Notes under the pieces: generated by a model
What the model was told of the DNA's origin: nothing
Databases searched by the model: none
Seen by the model: the letters and a program-made list of their open reading frames with translations, nothing else
Shown: piece after piece, positions 47,152-58,606 of the stretch
Layout of the letters: the number at the start of each line of letters is the position of its first letter
How positions within the stretch are numbered: the first letter of the stretch is position 1
Made by a program: the position numbers and the translations under genes
Origin: Achromobacter pulmonis
GTDB lineage: Bacteria > Pseudomonadota > Gammaproteobacteria > Burkholderiales > Burkholderiaceae_B
Direction of reading: 5' to 3'
Length of the DNA: 64,000 nt
Assembly: GCF_902859765.1 (NCBI RefSeq)
Contig: NZ_CADIJV010000012.1
Span: 1-64,000, forward strand

Positions 47152-48831
47152 TCAACGGATGGCGTCGACCATGGGCAGGTCCAGGCCCTGTTCGCGGGCG
47201 CAGTCGATGGCGATGTCGTAGCCGGCATCGGCATGGCGCATCACGCCCGTGGCCGGATCGTTGGTCAGCACGCGGGCGATGCGCGCGGCCGCCGCGTCGG
47301 TGCCGTCGCACACGATCACCATGCCGGCGTGCTGCGAGAAGCCCATGCCCACGCCGCCGCCGTGATGCAGCGAGACCCAGGTGGCGCCGCCCGCGGTGTT
47401 CAGCAGGGCGTTGAGCAGCGGCCAATCGGACACCGCGTCGGTGCCATCGCGCATGGCCTCGGTCTCGCGGTTGGGGCTGGCCACCGAGCCGGAGTCCAGG
47501 TGGTCGCGGCCAATCACCACGGGCGCCGACAGTTCGCCGCTGCGCACCATCTCGTTGAACGCCAGGCCCAGCCTGGCGCGCTGGCCCAGGCCGACCCAGC
47601 AGATGCGCGCCGGCAGGCCCTGAAAGCGGATGCGTTCGCGCGCCATGTCGAGCCAGCGATGCAGGTGGGCATCGTCGGGAATCAGTTCCTTGACCTTGGC
47701 GTCGGTCTTGTAGATGTCCTGCGGGTCGCCCGACAGCGCGGCCCAGCGGAACGGACCGACGCCGCGGCAGAACAGCGGCCGGATGTAGGCGGGCACGAAG
47801 CCCGGGAAATCGAAGGCGTTGGCCACGCCCTCGTCCTTGGCCATCTGCCGGATGTTGTTGCCATAGTCGAAGGTCGGGACGCCCTGCTTCTGGAAGTCGA
47901 GCATGGCCTTGACGTGCACGGCCATCGACTGCTTGGCCGCCTTGACCACCGCCGCGGGCTCGCGCTGGGCGCGCTCGCGGTACTCGGACCAGGTCCAGCC
48001 GGCGGGCAGATAGCCGTTGAGCGGATCGTGGGCGCTGGTCTGGTCGGTCACCATGTCCGGACGCACGCCACGGCGCACCAGCTCGGGCAACACCTCGGCG
48101 GCGTTGCCGCACAGCGCGATCGATACCGCGCGGCCTTCCGCGGTGTAGCGAGCGATGCGCGCCAGCGCGTCGTCCAGGTCGCGGGCCTGCTCGTCGACGT
48201 AGCGGGTGCGCAGGCGAAAGTCGATGCTGGCCTGCTGGCACTCGATGTTCAGCGAGCAGGCGCCGGCCAGCGTCGCGGCCAGCGGCTGCGCGCCGCCCAT
48301 GCCGCCCAGGCCGGCGGTCAGCACCCAGCGGCCGCTCAGATTGCCGCCGTAGTGCTGCCGGCCGGCCTCGACGAAGGTCTCGTAGGTGCCTTGCACGATG
48401 CCCTGGCTGCCGATGTAGATCCAGCTGCCGGCGGTCATCTGGCCATACATCGCCAGGCCCTTGGCGTCCAGCTCGTTGAAGTGTTCCCAGGTGGCCCAGT
48501 GCGGCACCAGGTTGGAATTGGCGATCAGCACGCGCGGCGCGTTGGCGTGGGTCTTGAACACGCCCACCGGCTTGCCCGACTGTACCAGCAGGGTTTCGTC
48601 GTCCTCCAGGCGCTTGAGCGTCTCGACGATCCGGTCGTAGCAGTCCCAGTCGCGCGCGGCGCGGCCGATGCCGCCGTACACCACCAGCTCCCTGGGATTC
48701 TCGGCCACGTCCGGATCGAGATTGTTCATCAGCATGCGCAGCGGCGCTTCGGTCAGCCAGCTCTTGGCCGTCAGCTGGTTGCCACGCGGGGCGCGGATCT
48801 CGACATCGCGATATCGGTTCGATTTTTCCAA
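47152..48831 (-). CDS. hutU: Urocanate hydratase
   Basis: A 559-residue NAD-containing hydratase, second step of histidine use. Landmarks: [80 protein letters not shown] and [27 protein letters not shown]. It is the first gene of hutU-hutH-hutI, and a HutC-type palindrome lies 69 bp ahead of its ATG. Confidence 0.97.
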   Translation of the reverse strand: MEKSNRYRDVEIRAPRGNQLTAKSWLTEAPLRMLMNNLDPDVAENPRELVVYGGIGRAARDWDCYDRIVETLKRLEDDETLLVQSGKPVGVFKTHANAPRVLIANSNLVPHWATWEHFNELDAKGLAMYGQMTAGSWIYIGSQGIVQGTYETFVEAGRQHYGGNLSGRWVLTAGLGGMGGAQPLAATLAGACSLNIECQQASIDFRLRTRYVDEQARDLDDALARIARYTAEGRAVSIALCGNAAEVLPELVRRGVRPDMVTDQTSAHDPLNGYLPAGWTWSEYRERAQREPAAVVKAAKQSMAVHVKAMLDFQKQGVPTFDYGNNIRQMAKDEGVANAFDFPGFVPAYIRPLFCRGVGPFRWAALSGDPQDIYKTDAKVKELIPDDAHLHRWLDMARERIRFQGLPARICWVGLGQRARLGLAFNEMVRSGELSAPVVIGRDHLDSGSVASPNRETEAMRDGTDAVSDWPLLNALLNTAGGATWVSLHHGGGVGMGFSQHAGMVIVCDGTDAAAARIARVLTNDPATGVMRHADAGYDIAIDCAREQGLDLPMVDAIR

Positions 48832-48899
48832 GGCGGTCTCCGTGTTCGAGGGCGGCGCAGGCCGCCGCGTGGCTGATGCCGAATCATAGGATGCCTATT

Positions 48900-48913
48900 C
48901 TTGTATATACAAG
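48900..48913. promoter_or_regulatory. HutC-type operator (perfect 14-bp palindrome)
   Basis: CTTGTATATACAAG is a perfect palindrome in the 152-bp gap between hutD and hutU. It matches the TGTATA-TACA type of site used by HutC in other proteobacteria. Placed to repress hutUHI. Confidence 0.88.
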
Positions 48914-48983
48914 TCCGGTAGAGTTTTTCCCAGATCAGGGATTTCCCGTATGCAAGGGGCGGCCGCTCAGCGGCGGGAGCCGT

Positions 48984-49610
48984 TCAGCCGCAACGCCGCT
49001 GCAGTTCGATCAGGCAGGCGTCCAGCATCGACGCCGACGCCAGCCGGTACTCGGCCAGATCATCGCGGCCGTCCTCGCGCGCCGCGGCCTGCTGTTCGAT
49101 GTGCAGGCAGTCGTAGCGCGCTGGTTCGAGCAAGGCGCGGCCGTCACGCTGGACGGTCAGCGCCTGCCCCGCATTCAGCAGCAACACCGTGCTGGCGGCG
49201 CTATGGAACGCCCACTCGCGCACGCCGCCGATCCACTGCAGCCGGGCGCGGTAGTGACGCGGCGAGTAGATCAGATTGAAGTCGCGGATGGCGCCCGCCA
49301 GCAGGCGGCAGTCGACCCGCGCTTCGCCGGAGAACGCATAGGCCTGGCGCGGCCGCAACGGCGCCTGCGCCTGGCCGTCGACAGTCAGCGCGATGCCGGC
49401 GCCTTCGAGCACCGTGATGATGCGTTGCTGGCCGCGAAAGAGCGAGAACCCGCCGTCCTGCGCCACGTCGGCGATGGACAGGCGCCATTCGAACGCGGCG
49501 CTGCTGCCGCCTTCATTGCAGGCCACTTCCTGGGTGGTGCCGCCGCCATTGCGCCAGGGCATGCGCGGGTAATCCTGTGCCCGGTACAGGCGCACATCGA
49601 ACGGAGTCAT
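48984..49610 (-). CDS. hutD: HutD/Ves family protein
   Basis: A 208-residue bicupin of the HutD family: MPWRNGGGTTQEVACNEG, EWRLSIADVAQDGGFSLFRGQQRIITVLEGAGIAL and ARVDCRLLAGAIRDFNLIYSPRHYRA. HutD is thought to moderate urocanate levels in histidine catabolism, perhaps by binding formylated or related intermediates. The start overlaps the hutC stop (ATGA), and hutU follows on the same strand behind its own operator. Confidence 0.92.
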   Translation of the reverse strand: MTPFDVRLYRAQDYPRMPWRNGGGTTQEVACNEGGSSAAFEWRLSIADVAQDGGFSLFRGQQRIITVLEGAGIALTVDGQAQAPLRPRQAYAFSGEARVDCRLLAGAIRDFNLIYSPRHYRARLQWIGGVREWAFHSAASTVLLLNAGQALTVQRDGRALLEPARYDCLHIEQQAAAREDGRDDLAEYRLASASMLDACLIELQRRCG

Positions 49611-50350
49611 GTGGTGAACTTTCCTTCAAGGCGATGGCGCGAACCGGGGTGGATCAAGCGCGCCAGGGTGACGGCGCGTTCGCCCGACCAGGTGCGGCGG
49701 CGGATCAGCAGACAGGGCTCGCTGCGCTCGATCTGCAGCAACTGGCACTCGCGCGGCTTGGCGACGATGGCCTCGACCACGTGCTCGCCCTCGGTCAGCG
49801 GCGCCACGCGCGTCAGGTATTCATAAGGCGTATGGCGGGTGAAGTCCTGCTTCAGATAGTCAGGCGCCAGACGCACGTTGACGTAGCGGTCCTCGAGCTG
49901 GATCGGCACGTCGTCCTCGTAATGCACGATAAGCGAATGGAATAGCGGCTGGCCCTCGCGAATGTCGAGCGCGGCGGCCTGCTCGCCGCCGGCCGGTTCC
50001 TCGGCCAGCCGCACCACGCGCGCGTGGTGGCGATGGCCGCGCGCGGTGATCTCATCGGCGATGTTGTTGACCGCGAACAGCGCCGAGCGGGTCTTGGGCT
50101 GGGCCACGAACGTGCCCACACCCTGCATGCGCACCAGCAGCCCCTCGGCCGTCAGTTCGCGCAGCGCGCGGTTGACCGTCATGCGGGAATAGCCCAGCTC
50201 CCGCACCAGCTCGCTTTCCGAGGGCACGCGGTAATGCGCCGGCCATGCGCCGCTGCGGATCTGCTGGGCGATCATCTGCTTGAGCTGGGCGTACAGCGGC
50301 GCCGGCAGGGCCGAGGGCTGGGCCGGCAGACGGGGCGGGGGAGAGGCCAA
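49607..50350 (-). CDS. hutC: Histidine utilisation repressor (GntR/HutC)
   Basis: A 247-residue repressor with an N-terminal winged helix (LYAQLKQMIAQQIRSGAWPAHYRVPSESELVRELGYSRMTVNRALRELTAEGLLVR) and a UTRA effector domain (FHSLIVHYEDDVPIQLEDRYVNVRLAPDYLKQDFT). Urocanate is the usual inducer. The start appears to be TTG with AGGAT in front; no ATG or GTG is available upstream in the frame before homology begins. It overlaps hutD. Confidence 0.93.
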   Translation of the reverse strand: MASPPPRLPAQPSALPAPLYAQLKQMIAQQIRSGAWPAHYRVPSESELVRELGYSRMTVNRALRELTAEGLLVRMQGVGTFVAQPKTRSALFAVNNIADEITARGHRHHARVVRLAEEPAGGEQAAALDIREGQPLFHSLIVHYEDDVPIQLEDRYVNVRLAPDYLKQDFTRHTPYEYLTRVAPLTEGEHVVEAIVAKPRECQLLQIERSEPCLLIRRRTWSGERAVTLARLIHPGSRHRLEGKFTT

Positions 50351-50450
50351 GAGGTATCCTGTGTCGTGCCATGGGACGAATCCCGATTATAGGGGTCAGC
50401 TCGACATGTACAGACAGGCGATCCGCGCTGGACGCGGCGGCCTTGCTTGC

Positions 50451-50470
50451 GTATACTCCCCCCCTGTATC
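50451..50470. promoter_or_regulatory. FrmR-type operator
   Basis: GTATACT-C7-TGTATC: AT-rich inverted arms (ATAC and GTAT) around a run of seven C, the pattern bound by FrmR/RcnR/CsoR tetramers. It lies 15 bases before the frmR start and probably overlaps its promoter. Confidence 0.75.
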
Positions 50471-50484
50471 TACCGGAGCCTGCC

Positions 50485-51911
<1,427 letters not shown>

Positions 51912-51932
51912 CGCCACGGCAGTGTCCTCGCG

Positions 51933-51960
51933 CGGGCCCGGTGCGCAAGCACCGGGCCCG
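51933..51960 (+). terminator. Strong hairpin behind frmA
   Basis: CGGGCCCGGTGC (51933-51944) pairs perfectly with GCACCGGGCCCG (51949-51960) around GCAA. No long T-run follows (TGCCGTTT), but strength and position suggest termination of frmRA. Confidence 0.78.
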
Positions 51961-52003
51961 TGCCGTTTCATGACGGCCGCGCGATAACGGCCGGGTCCGG
52001 ATG

Positions 52004-52017
52004 TGACAGGCCTGTCA
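52004..52017. promoter_or_regulatory. Perfect 14-bp palindrome before the nucleotidase gene
   Basis: TGACAGGCCTGTCA, 63 bp before the ATG. The overlapping CTGTCAT, followed after four bases by CTTCACG, loosely resembles Pho box half-sites; either a distinct operator or a degenerate PhoB site. Confidence 0.5.
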
Positions 52018-52079
52018 TTCATCTTCACGTCATCTCGGCCCGCGACCATGCGCCCTCCGACGACAGAGGATGCGCGCGA

Positions 52080-53993
52080 ATGATCACGTGGAAAAGGAAC
52101 GCCGGCGCGGCCGCCTTGAGCCTGGCGGCGCTGCTGGCCGGTTGCGGCGGCAACGATGACGACAAAACGCCCGCCAGCCCCGCCCCGGCCGCCAGCCGGC
52201 CGATGGCACTGACCATCCTGCATATCAACGATCATCATTCCAACCTGGACAGCAAGAAGAAAGACCTGAAGCTGCTGGACGCGGCCGGCACGCGTGTCGC
52301 CGTCAACACCCAGGTGGGCGGCTTCGCGCGCGTGACGGCCGCCTTCGAAGCGCTCGCCGCGCAAGCGCCCAATGTGCTCAAGCTGCATGCCGGCGATGCC
52401 ACCACCGGCACGCTCTATTTCAACCGCGCGGGCGAGCCCGGCGAGGCCGACGCCGCCCTCATGAACATGGTCTGCTTCGACGCCATGACGCTCGGCAACC
52501 ATGAGTTCGACAAGGGCGACAGCGGCCTGAAGCGCTTCATCGAACTGCTGCATGCCGGAACCTGCCAGACGCCCCTGCTCAGCGCCAACGTCACCTTCGG
52601 CGCCAACTCGGCGTTGAACCCGGCGCGCGCGCCCGGCCTGGTCAGGCCATCTATCGTGCTGCAGCGCGATGGCCAGCCCATCGGCCTGGTCGGGCTGACC
52701 ATCGCCAACAAGACGCAACAGTCGTCCAGTCCCGATCCCGGCACGCGCTTCTCCGACGAGACCGCCGCCGCGCAGCAACAGATCGACGCGCTGCGCGCGC
52801 AAGGCGTCAACAAGATCGTGGTGATGAGCCACATCGGCTACGACTACGACAAGCGGATCATCCCCAATCTGAGCGGCGTCGACGTGGTGGTGGGCGGCGA
52901 TTCGCACACCCTGCTGGGCCCGGATGCGTTATCGGCCTACGGCGTCGGCACGCCCGCCGGCGCTTACCCCACCGAACTGCGCGACAAGGACGGCAAGCGC
53001 GTCTGCCTGGTCCAGGCCTGGGAGTACTCGCAGGTGGTCGGCGAACTCAAGGTCAGCTTCGACGCCAATGGCGATGTGACGGCCTGCGCCGGCACCCCGC
53101 ACGTGCTGATCGGCGATACCTTCACCATCGCTGGCGCCGCGCCGTCCGCGCCCGATCTGGCCGCCATCCAGGCCGATGTGGCCGCCAGCGGCTTCCTGCG
53201 GGAACAGGCGCCGGACGCGCGGGCCATGGCGGTGCTGCAGCCGTTCAAGGCCAAGGTAGATGCCTTCAGCGCCAGCCTGGTGGCGACAGTGCCCCAGGAA
53301 CTGTGCTCGCGGCGCGTACCCGGCGGCCCGGGCTCGCGCGACTATGGCCGTTCCAGCGTCGCCTGCAACACACTGGGCAACGTCAGCCTGCATGGCGGTG
53401 ACATCCAGCAACTGGTGGCGCAGGCCTATCTCGACGTGGCCAATACCCGCTACGGCGGCGCCGACATCTCGCTGCAGAGCGGCGGCGGCGTGCGCGTGCC
53501 GCTGCTGGGCAATGTGACCGCCGCCAACGTGATCGAGGTGGTGCCCTTCGGCAATATGCTGTGGCGCCTGGAGATCACCGGCGCCGAAGTCAAGAACATG
53601 CTGGAGGACGGCATGCAGGCGGTCTATGGGCCGGGGGGTTCCACCGGCCCCTACCCCTATGCCGGCGGGCTGCGTTGGGACGTGAATGCGGCCCTGGCCG
53701 AGGGCAACCGCGTCTCCAACATCGAGGTGTTCGACAACGCCGGCGGCGGTTGGCTGCCGCTCGACCCGGACCGCACGTACAAGCTGTTCGTCCTGAGCTT
53801 CAACGCCACCGGCGGCGACGGCTACAAGACGCTGGCCAGCGTGCCGGCGGCGCGGCGCCAGGACATCGGCGTGCTCGACGCCGATGTCCTGCAGGCCTAC
53901 ATCGACAAACAGGCCAAGGACCCCGTGTCCGGCCTGCCGGTGCTGAACCGGCTGCCGATCAGCCTGTACAGCACCAAGACGTACAGCGAGTGA
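52080..53993 (+). CDS. Lipoprotein 5'-nucleotidase / UDP-sugar hydrolase family
   Basis: A 637-residue protein with a lipoprotein signal (SLAALLAGCGGN, lipobox LAGC). The metallophosphatase domain shows LTILHINDHHSNLD, LKLHAGDATTG, TLGNHEFDKG, SHIGYDYD and GGDSHT; the C-terminal 5'-nucleotidase domain includes ISLQSGGGVRVPLLGNVTAANVIEVVPFGNMLWRLEITGAEVKNMLE and YPYAGGLRWDV. It probably frees phosphate from nucleotides in the periplasm or at the outer membrane. ATGCGCGCGA in front gives no clear ribosome binding site (AGAGGA is further up). Confidence 0.92.
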   Translation: MITWKRNAGAAALSLAALLAGCGGNDDDKTPASPAPAASRPMALTILHINDHHSNLDSKKKDLKLLDAAGTRVAVNTQVGGFARVTAAFEALAAQAPNVLKLHAGDATTGTLYFNRAGEPGEADAALMNMVCFDAMTLGNHEFDKGDSGLKRFIELLHAGTCQTPLLSANVTFGANSALNPARAPGLVRPSIVLQRDGQPIGLVGLTIANKTQQSSSPDPGTRFSDETAAAQQQIDALRAQGVNKIVVMSHIGYDYDKRIIPNLSGVDVVVGGDSHTLLGPDALSAYGVGTPAGAYPTELRDKDGKRVCLVQAWEYSQVVGELKVSFDANGDVTACAGTPHVLIGDTFTIAGAAPSAPDLAAIQADVAASGFLREQAPDARAMAVLQPFKAKVDAFSASLVATVPQELCSRRVPGGPGSRDYGRSSVACNTLGNVSLHGGDIQQLVAQAYLDVANTRYGGADISLQSGGGVRVPLLGNVTAANVIEVVPFGNMLWRLEITGAEVKNMLEDGMQAVYGPGGSTGPYPYAGGLRWDVNAALAEGNRVSNIEVFDNAGGGWLPLDPDRTYKLFVLSFNATGGDGYKTLASVPAARRQDIGVLDADVLQAYIDKQAKDPVSGLPVLNRLPISLYSTKTYSE

Positions 53994-54016
53994 GGGCGGG
54001 GCGGCGCGACGGCGGT

Positions 54017-55063
54017 TCAGCGCGCGCCGCGCAGGCGCATCAGGCTCAGGATCTCGAACAGGATCTGCGCGCCGGCGTGCGCCGTGTTGGCAGTGGCGTC
54101 GTACGACGGCGCCACCTCCACCAGGTCGCCGCCGACGATGTCCAGGCCCGCCAGCCCACGCAGCATGGCCTGGGCCTCGCGCACCGTCACGCCGCCGACC
54201 TCGGGCGTGCCGGTGCCCGGCGCGAAGGCCGGGTCCAGGCAATCGATGTCGAACGACACATAGACGGGCGTATCGCCGACCACGGCGCGCGCCCGGGCGA
54301 CGATGGCCTCTACGCCCAGGCGCGGAATGTCCTCGGCGTGGATCACCGTCATGCCCGATTCGTACGAGAACTCCCAAAGATATTCGGCCGAACCGCGAAT
54401 GCCGATCTGGATGGTGCGGGTGGGATCGAGCACGCCTTCCAGCACCGCCTGGCGAAACGGCCCGCCATGGTGGAAGCGGCTGCCGTCGAATGGGCCGCCG
54501 GTGTCACAGTGCGCATCGAAGTGCACCAGCGCCACCGGTTGCCTGGCCCCCAGCGCGCGCAGAATCGGCAGCGTCACCGAATGATCGCCGCCGACCGATA
54601 GCGGCGTGACGCCGGCCGCCACGATCTTCTCGTAGGCCGCATGGATATCGGCGTGCGACTGCTCCAGGCTGAAGCGGCTGCGCATCGGCACATCGCCAAT
54701 GTCGGCCACGCGCAATTCGCGCACCGGCACGCACTTGAGCGCGTGGTTGTAGGGACCGACCCGCTCGATGGCGCGCAAGGCGCGCGGCCCGAAACGACAG
54801 CCGCTGCGATTGCTCGCGCCCAGGTCCATCGGCACCCCCAGCAGCGCCACCTGCAGATCCCCGAAATCCGGCCGCTGCCAATCGATCTGCCACGCCGGCG
54901 CGTCCAACAGTGTCGGCATGCCGGCATAGGGCGCGCTGCGCGTGCCGCTGTCGTCGATGACATTAGCCGCCACCGCGCGAAAATGCGGGTCGTGGATGAC
55001 GGCCTCGTTGGATCCACCGAACCGGGCGCGCAAGGCGGCCAGTTTTTCGGGCGTGAAACTCAT
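54017..55063 (-). CDS. speB: Agmatinase / guanidino-acid ureohydrolase family
   Basis: A 348-residue binuclear manganese hydrolase that removes urea from a guanidino compound. Ligand motifs are intact: SVGGDHSVTLP, VHFDAHCDTG, and SFDIDCLDPAFAPGTGTPEVGG. The N-terminus is longer than in E. coli SpeB (about 50 extra residues), as in guanidinobutyrase and guanidinopropionase. Its start overlaps the symporter stop (ATGA), so the two are cotranscribed. The gene name is by family only; the substrate is uncertain. Confidence 0.82.
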   Translation of the reverse strand: MSFTPEKLAALRARFGGSNEAVIHDPHFRAVAANVIDDSGTRSAPYAGMPTLLDAPAWQIDWQRPDFGDLQVALLGVPMDLGASNRSGCRFGPRALRAIERVGPYNHALKCVPVRELRVADIGDVPMRSRFSLEQSHADIHAAYEKIVAAGVTPLSVGGDHSVTLPILRALGARQPVALVHFDAHCDTGGPFDGSRFHHGGPFRQAVLEGVLDPTRTIQIGIRGSAEYLWEFSYESGMTVIHAEDIPRLGVEAIVARARAVVGDTPVYVSFDIDCLDPAFAPGTGTPEVGGVTVREAQAMLRGLAGLDIVGGDLVEVAPSYDATANTAHAGAQILFEILSLMRLRGAR

Positions 55064-56460
55064 GGAGCACTCCTGGAAGAGGTTGCGCCAGGGGCGGGCG
55101 CGGGCGCCTGCCCCATCAGGCTGATAACAATGAAACTGATGGCGCTGACGGCCAGGCTGGCGTAGATCGGCGTATTGGCCGCCAGCCCGTCGCGGATCAT
55201 GCAACCGACCGCCGTGGCGCAGCCCAGCAACATGCTGGCGATCGCCGCCGCCGTGGTCGCGCGGCGCCACCAGATCGCGCCCAGAATCGGCACCAGCATG
55301 CCGCCCACCAGCAGGTTGTAGGCGCAGGTCAGCGCATCGAGCACGTCATCCACCGCCAGCGCGATGCCCAGCGTGACCAGACCGACCAGCAGCGTCATCA
55401 GCCGATGGCTGCGCACGTGCGCAAAGCCGCGCCCGCCGCGCAGGGCCGGCAGCAGGTCTTCGGCCAGCACAGTGGCCGAGGCCAGCATCGCCGCACTGGC
55501 GGTAGACATCATCGCCGCCAGCGCCGCCGCGATCACCAGGCCGCGGATGCCGGCCGGCAGTTCGGCCTGCACGATGGCGGCAAAGGCATTGTTGACGTTG
55601 TCGAGATCCGGCAGCAGCACCCTGGCGGTCATGCCGATCAATGCCCCCACCAGGCCGTAGACAATGCAGTACATGCCCGCGGCCGCGCCCGCCAGGCGCG
55701 CCACCCGCTCACTGCGGGCGGTGAAGACCCGTTGCCAGATATCCTGGCCGATCAGGATGCCGAAGAAGTAGATCAGGAAGTAGGTCAGAATGGTGGGCCA
55801 GCCGATCGCGGTGGCCTCGAAACTGGTCGGCGGCAATTTCGCCACCAACTGGTCCCAGCCGCCGACCCGGTACAGGCAGATCGGCAGCAGCACCGCCATC
55901 AGGCCGACGGTCTTGATCAGGAACTGCACGATATCGGTCAGGGTGAGCGACCACATGCCGCCCACGGCCGAATACACCACCACCACGCCGCCACCCACCA
56001 GGATCGCCAGCCAGAAGGGCATGTCGAACAACACCTGCATCACCGTGCCGGTCGCGATCACCGAGGTCGCCGCCAGCATCAGCGCGTAGGCCATCATCAC
56101 GAGCGCGCTGACATGCCGCGTGCGCGCGCTGTAGCGGAACTCCAGGATCTGCGTCACGGTGTAAATGCGCAGCTTCAGCAGCGGCCTGGCCAGGCACACA
56201 TTGAGCACGATGATGCCCAGGCCCAGCATGGCGCACAGCCAGAAACCCGAGATGCCATGCACATACCCCAGCCGCACCGTGCCGACGGTGCTGGCGCCGC
56301 CCAGCACCGTGGCGGCCATCGTGCCCATGTAGAAGGCCGGCCCCAGATTGCGGCCCGCCACCAGGAAATCCTCCTGCGTCCTGGCGCGGCGCATGCCGTA
56401 CCAGCCCAGCAGCAGCATCGCGGCCAGATAGACCGCGACCACGGCTATGTCGACAAACAT
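55060..56460 (-). CDS. Sodium:solute symporter (SSS family)
   Basis: A 466-residue carrier with about 13 hydrophobic segments, beginning MFVDIAVVAVYLAAMLLLGWYGMRRARTQEDFLVAGRNLGP. The sodium-site region is near MMSTASAAMLASATVLAEDLLP (segment 8). AAGGGGAAGGAC precedes the ATG. It is coupled to the ureohydrolase, so it probably takes up the guanidino compound. The divergent LysR gene likely controls the pair. Confidence 0.9.
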   Translation of the reverse strand: MFVDIAVVAVYLAAMLLLGWYGMRRARTQEDFLVAGRNLGPAFYMGTMAATVLGGASTVGTVRLGYVHGISGFWLCAMLGLGIIVLNVCLARPLLKLRIYTVTQILEFRYSARTRHVSALVMMAYALMLAATSVIATGTVMQVLFDMPFWLAILVGGGVVVVYSAVGGMWSLTLTDIVQFLIKTVGLMAVLLPICLYRVGGWDQLVAKLPPTSFEATAIGWPTILTYFLIYFFGILIGQDIWQRVFTARSERVARLAGAAAGMYCIVYGLVGALIGMTARVLLPDLDNVNNAFAAIVQAELPAGIRGLVIAAALAAMMSTASAAMLASATVLAEDLLPALRGGRGFAHVRSHRLMTLLVGLVTLGIALAVDDVLDALTCAYNLLVGGMLVPILGAIWWRRATTAAAIASMLLGCATAVGCMIRDGLAANTPIYASLAVSAISFIVISLMGQAPAPAPGATSSRSAP

Positions 56461-56522
56461 GTCCTTCCCCTTGTCCGTTCGCGTGCGGCACGCACGCGGA
56501 TTGGCCACCGCCGCCAAAACAA

Positions 56523-56534
56523 CTATTGCAATAG
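56523..56534. promoter_or_regulatory. LysR-type palindrome between symporter and LysR genes
   Basis: CTATTGCAATAG is a perfect 12-bp palindrome with the TTGCAA core common in LysR sites, 63 bp before the symporter ATG. An imperfect GAAAA-N6-TTTTC repeat lies 12 bp further on. Confidence 0.55.
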
Positions 56535-56713
56535 AAGTGAATCTGGAAAATCAGGCTTTTCAGACCTCGATCCGCCCGCCCTCCGGCGACGGCACCACAG
56601 CCGGGTCGAATCGATAACACCGGTGGAATAATAGGAATCCGGACTTTTTCCATCCATGCTTAGTTCGGAAAATTCACATCGATATTCATCAATGTTCTGT
56701 CGGTATTAACCCT

Positions 56714-57631
56714 ATGCTCTCGAACGTTTCCGACCTCGACCTGCGCCTGATCCGCGTCTTCCTCACCATCGTCGACGCCGGCGGCGTATCGGCCGCGCAG
56801 GCCCTGCTGGGCGTGGGCCAGTCCACCATCAGCAGCCAGCTCGCCACGCTCGAAACACGGCTCGGATTCACGCTGTGCGAGCGCGGTCGCGGCGGCTTTC
56901 GCCTGAGCGCCAGAGGGCAACGCTTCGACAAGCTGGCGCGGCGCGCGCTGGCCTCGCTGGACGACTTCAGCGCGCAGGCCCGCAACATGCACCGGCAATT
57001 GGTCGGCAATCTCACGCTGGGCCTGATCGGCAACGCCACCATGGCGCAGAACGCGCGCATCGGCCACGCCATCGAGAAATTCCGCCGGCGCGACGAGGCG
57101 GTGCGGCTGTCGGTGCTGATCCGCAGCCCGCGCGAACTCGAAGAACTGATCCTGAAGGACGAAATGCAGGTGGCCATCGGCTACTTCCTGCACCGCGTGC
57201 CGATGCTCGACTACACGCCGTTGTTCCAGGAGCGGCAGATCGCCTATTGCGGCGCCACCCATCCGCTGGCCGGCAGCGCCGGCCGCGTCACCGAGGCGGA
57301 TCTCGCCGATGCCGACTGGACCTGGCGCTCCTATCCGCTGCCCGAGTCCTCGTTCGCCGGTCGCCCGCGCCGCATTACTTCGGAAGCCGACAACATGGAG
57401 GCCGCGCTGATCCTGATCCTGTCCGGCGCGCACCTGGGCTACCTGCCCGAACACTATGCGGCGCCGTATGTCGCGGCCGGCCTGCTGCACGCGCTCGACG
57501 CCGACACTTACCAGTACGATGTCGAGATCAGTATGGTGGCCAAGCGGCGCAGCCAGCTGGACGACATTGCCGCCGCCTTTCTCGAGGACATGCGCGCGGC
57601 CCTGGCGGCTGCGCCCGGCGCCGCGTCGTGA
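56714..57631 (+). CDS. LysR family transcriptional regulator
   Basis: A 305-residue regulator with N-terminal helix-turn-helix ([56 protein letters not shown]) and effector domain starting at [15 protein letters not shown]. It is divergent from the ureohydrolase/symporter operon over a 253-bp gap and is the natural regulator of that operon. panB follows 64 bp downstream on the same strand. Confidence 0.92.
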   Translation: MLSNVSDLDLRLIRVFLTIVDAGGVSAAQALLGVGQSTISSQLATLETRLGFTLCERGRGGFRLSARGQRFDKLARRALASLDDFSAQARNMHRQLVGNLTLGLIGNATMAQNARIGHAIEKFRRRDEAVRLSVLIRSPRELEELILKDEMQVAIGYFLHRVPMLDYTPLFQERQIAYCGATHPLAGSAGRVTEADLADADWTWRSYPLPESSFAGRPRRITSEADNMEAALILILSGAHLGYLPEHYAAPYVAAGLLHALDADTYQYDVEISMVAKRRSQLDDIAAAFLEDMRAALAAAPGAAS

Positions 57632-57695
57632 TATACCTTTGCGGCGCGCCACCCCCCCGTACCCGGGCCGCGCGCGCCGCATACAGGAGCCTCGC

Positions 57696-58526
57696 ATGTC
57701 TACCACCGCCACGTTGACTTCCGCGCCCGCCGCGCCGCGCCACATGACCGTCCCGGCGTTTCGCGCCCGCAAGCGCGCCGAGCCGCTGGTCATGCTCACC
57801 GCCTACACCGCGCGCATGGCCGAACTGCTGGACCCGCACTGCGACGCGCTGCTGGTGGGCGATAGCCTGGCGCAGACTCTCTACGGCCTGCCGTCCACCG
57901 TGCCGGTCACGCTCGACATGATGATCGCGCACGGCGCCGCCGTGGTGCGCGGCGCGCGCCAGGCATTGGTCGTCGTGGACATGCCTTTCGGCAGCTATGA
58001 GGCCAGCCCCGAGCAGGCGTTTCACTCGGCCGCGCGCATCCTGAAGGAAACCGGCGCCAGCGCGGTCAAGCTGGAGGGCGGTCAGGCCATGGCGCCGGCC
58101 ATCGCCTGCCTGACGGCGCGCGGCATTCCGGTGATGGCGCACATCGGCCTGACCCCGCAGGCGGTCAACCTCCTCGGCGGCTACGGCGCGCGCGGCCGTG
58201 GCCAGGCCGAATACGCCCGCATCGCCGCCGACGCCAGGGCGGTGGCCGACGCGGGCGCGTTCGCGGTGGTGATCGAAGGCGTGGTCGAGCCGCTGGCGCT
58301 GGCCGTTACCGAGGCCATTGCCTGCCCCACCATCGGCATCGGCGCCTCGGCCGGCTGTGACGGCCAGGTGCTGGTGGTGGACGACATGCTGGGCATGTTC
58401 GACCGCACCGCCCGCTTCGTCAAACGCTATGACAGCCTGGCCGAGCGCATCCAGGCCGCCGCCCGCGATTATGCGGCCGACGTGCGGTCCCGCCGCTTCC
58501 CGCAAGCGGAACACCTGTACGGCTGA
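57696..58526 (+). CDS. panB: 3-methyl-2-oxobutanoate hydroxymethyltransferase
   Basis: A 276-residue enzyme making ketopantoate for pantothenate and coenzyme A. The motifs [46 protein letters not shown] (Mg-binding Asp), [27 protein letters not shown] and [18 protein letters not shown] are intact. CAGGAGCCTCGC precedes the ATG. panC, its frequent neighbour, is not in the window. Confidence 0.95.
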   Translation: MSTTATLTSAPAAPRHMTVPAFRARKRAEPLVMLTAYTARMAELLDPHCDALLVGDSLAQTLYGLPSTVPVTLDMMIAHGAAVVRGARQALVVVDMPFGSYEASPEQAFHSAARILKETGASAVKLEGGQAMAPAIACLTARGIPVMAHIGLTPQAVNLLGGYGARGRGQAEYARIAADARAVADAGAFAVVIEGVVEPLALAVTEAIACPTIGIGASAGCDGQVLVVDDMLGMFDRTARFVKRYDSLAERIQAAARDYAADVRSRRFPQAEHLYG

Positions 58527-58606
58527 CACGCCCGGCGCGGTCCGGCCCGCGCGCGCATTTGTCGCTAGAATCAGGCCATGCCCGACTTTCGCGCCGTCCG
58601 CCAGCC

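Noticed and set aside
45488-48241. 917-codon frame as an extended HutH or a HutU-HutH fusion
   Set aside because: The extension is an out-of-frame reading of hutU; HutH begins at the ATG with GGAGAAC at 47017.
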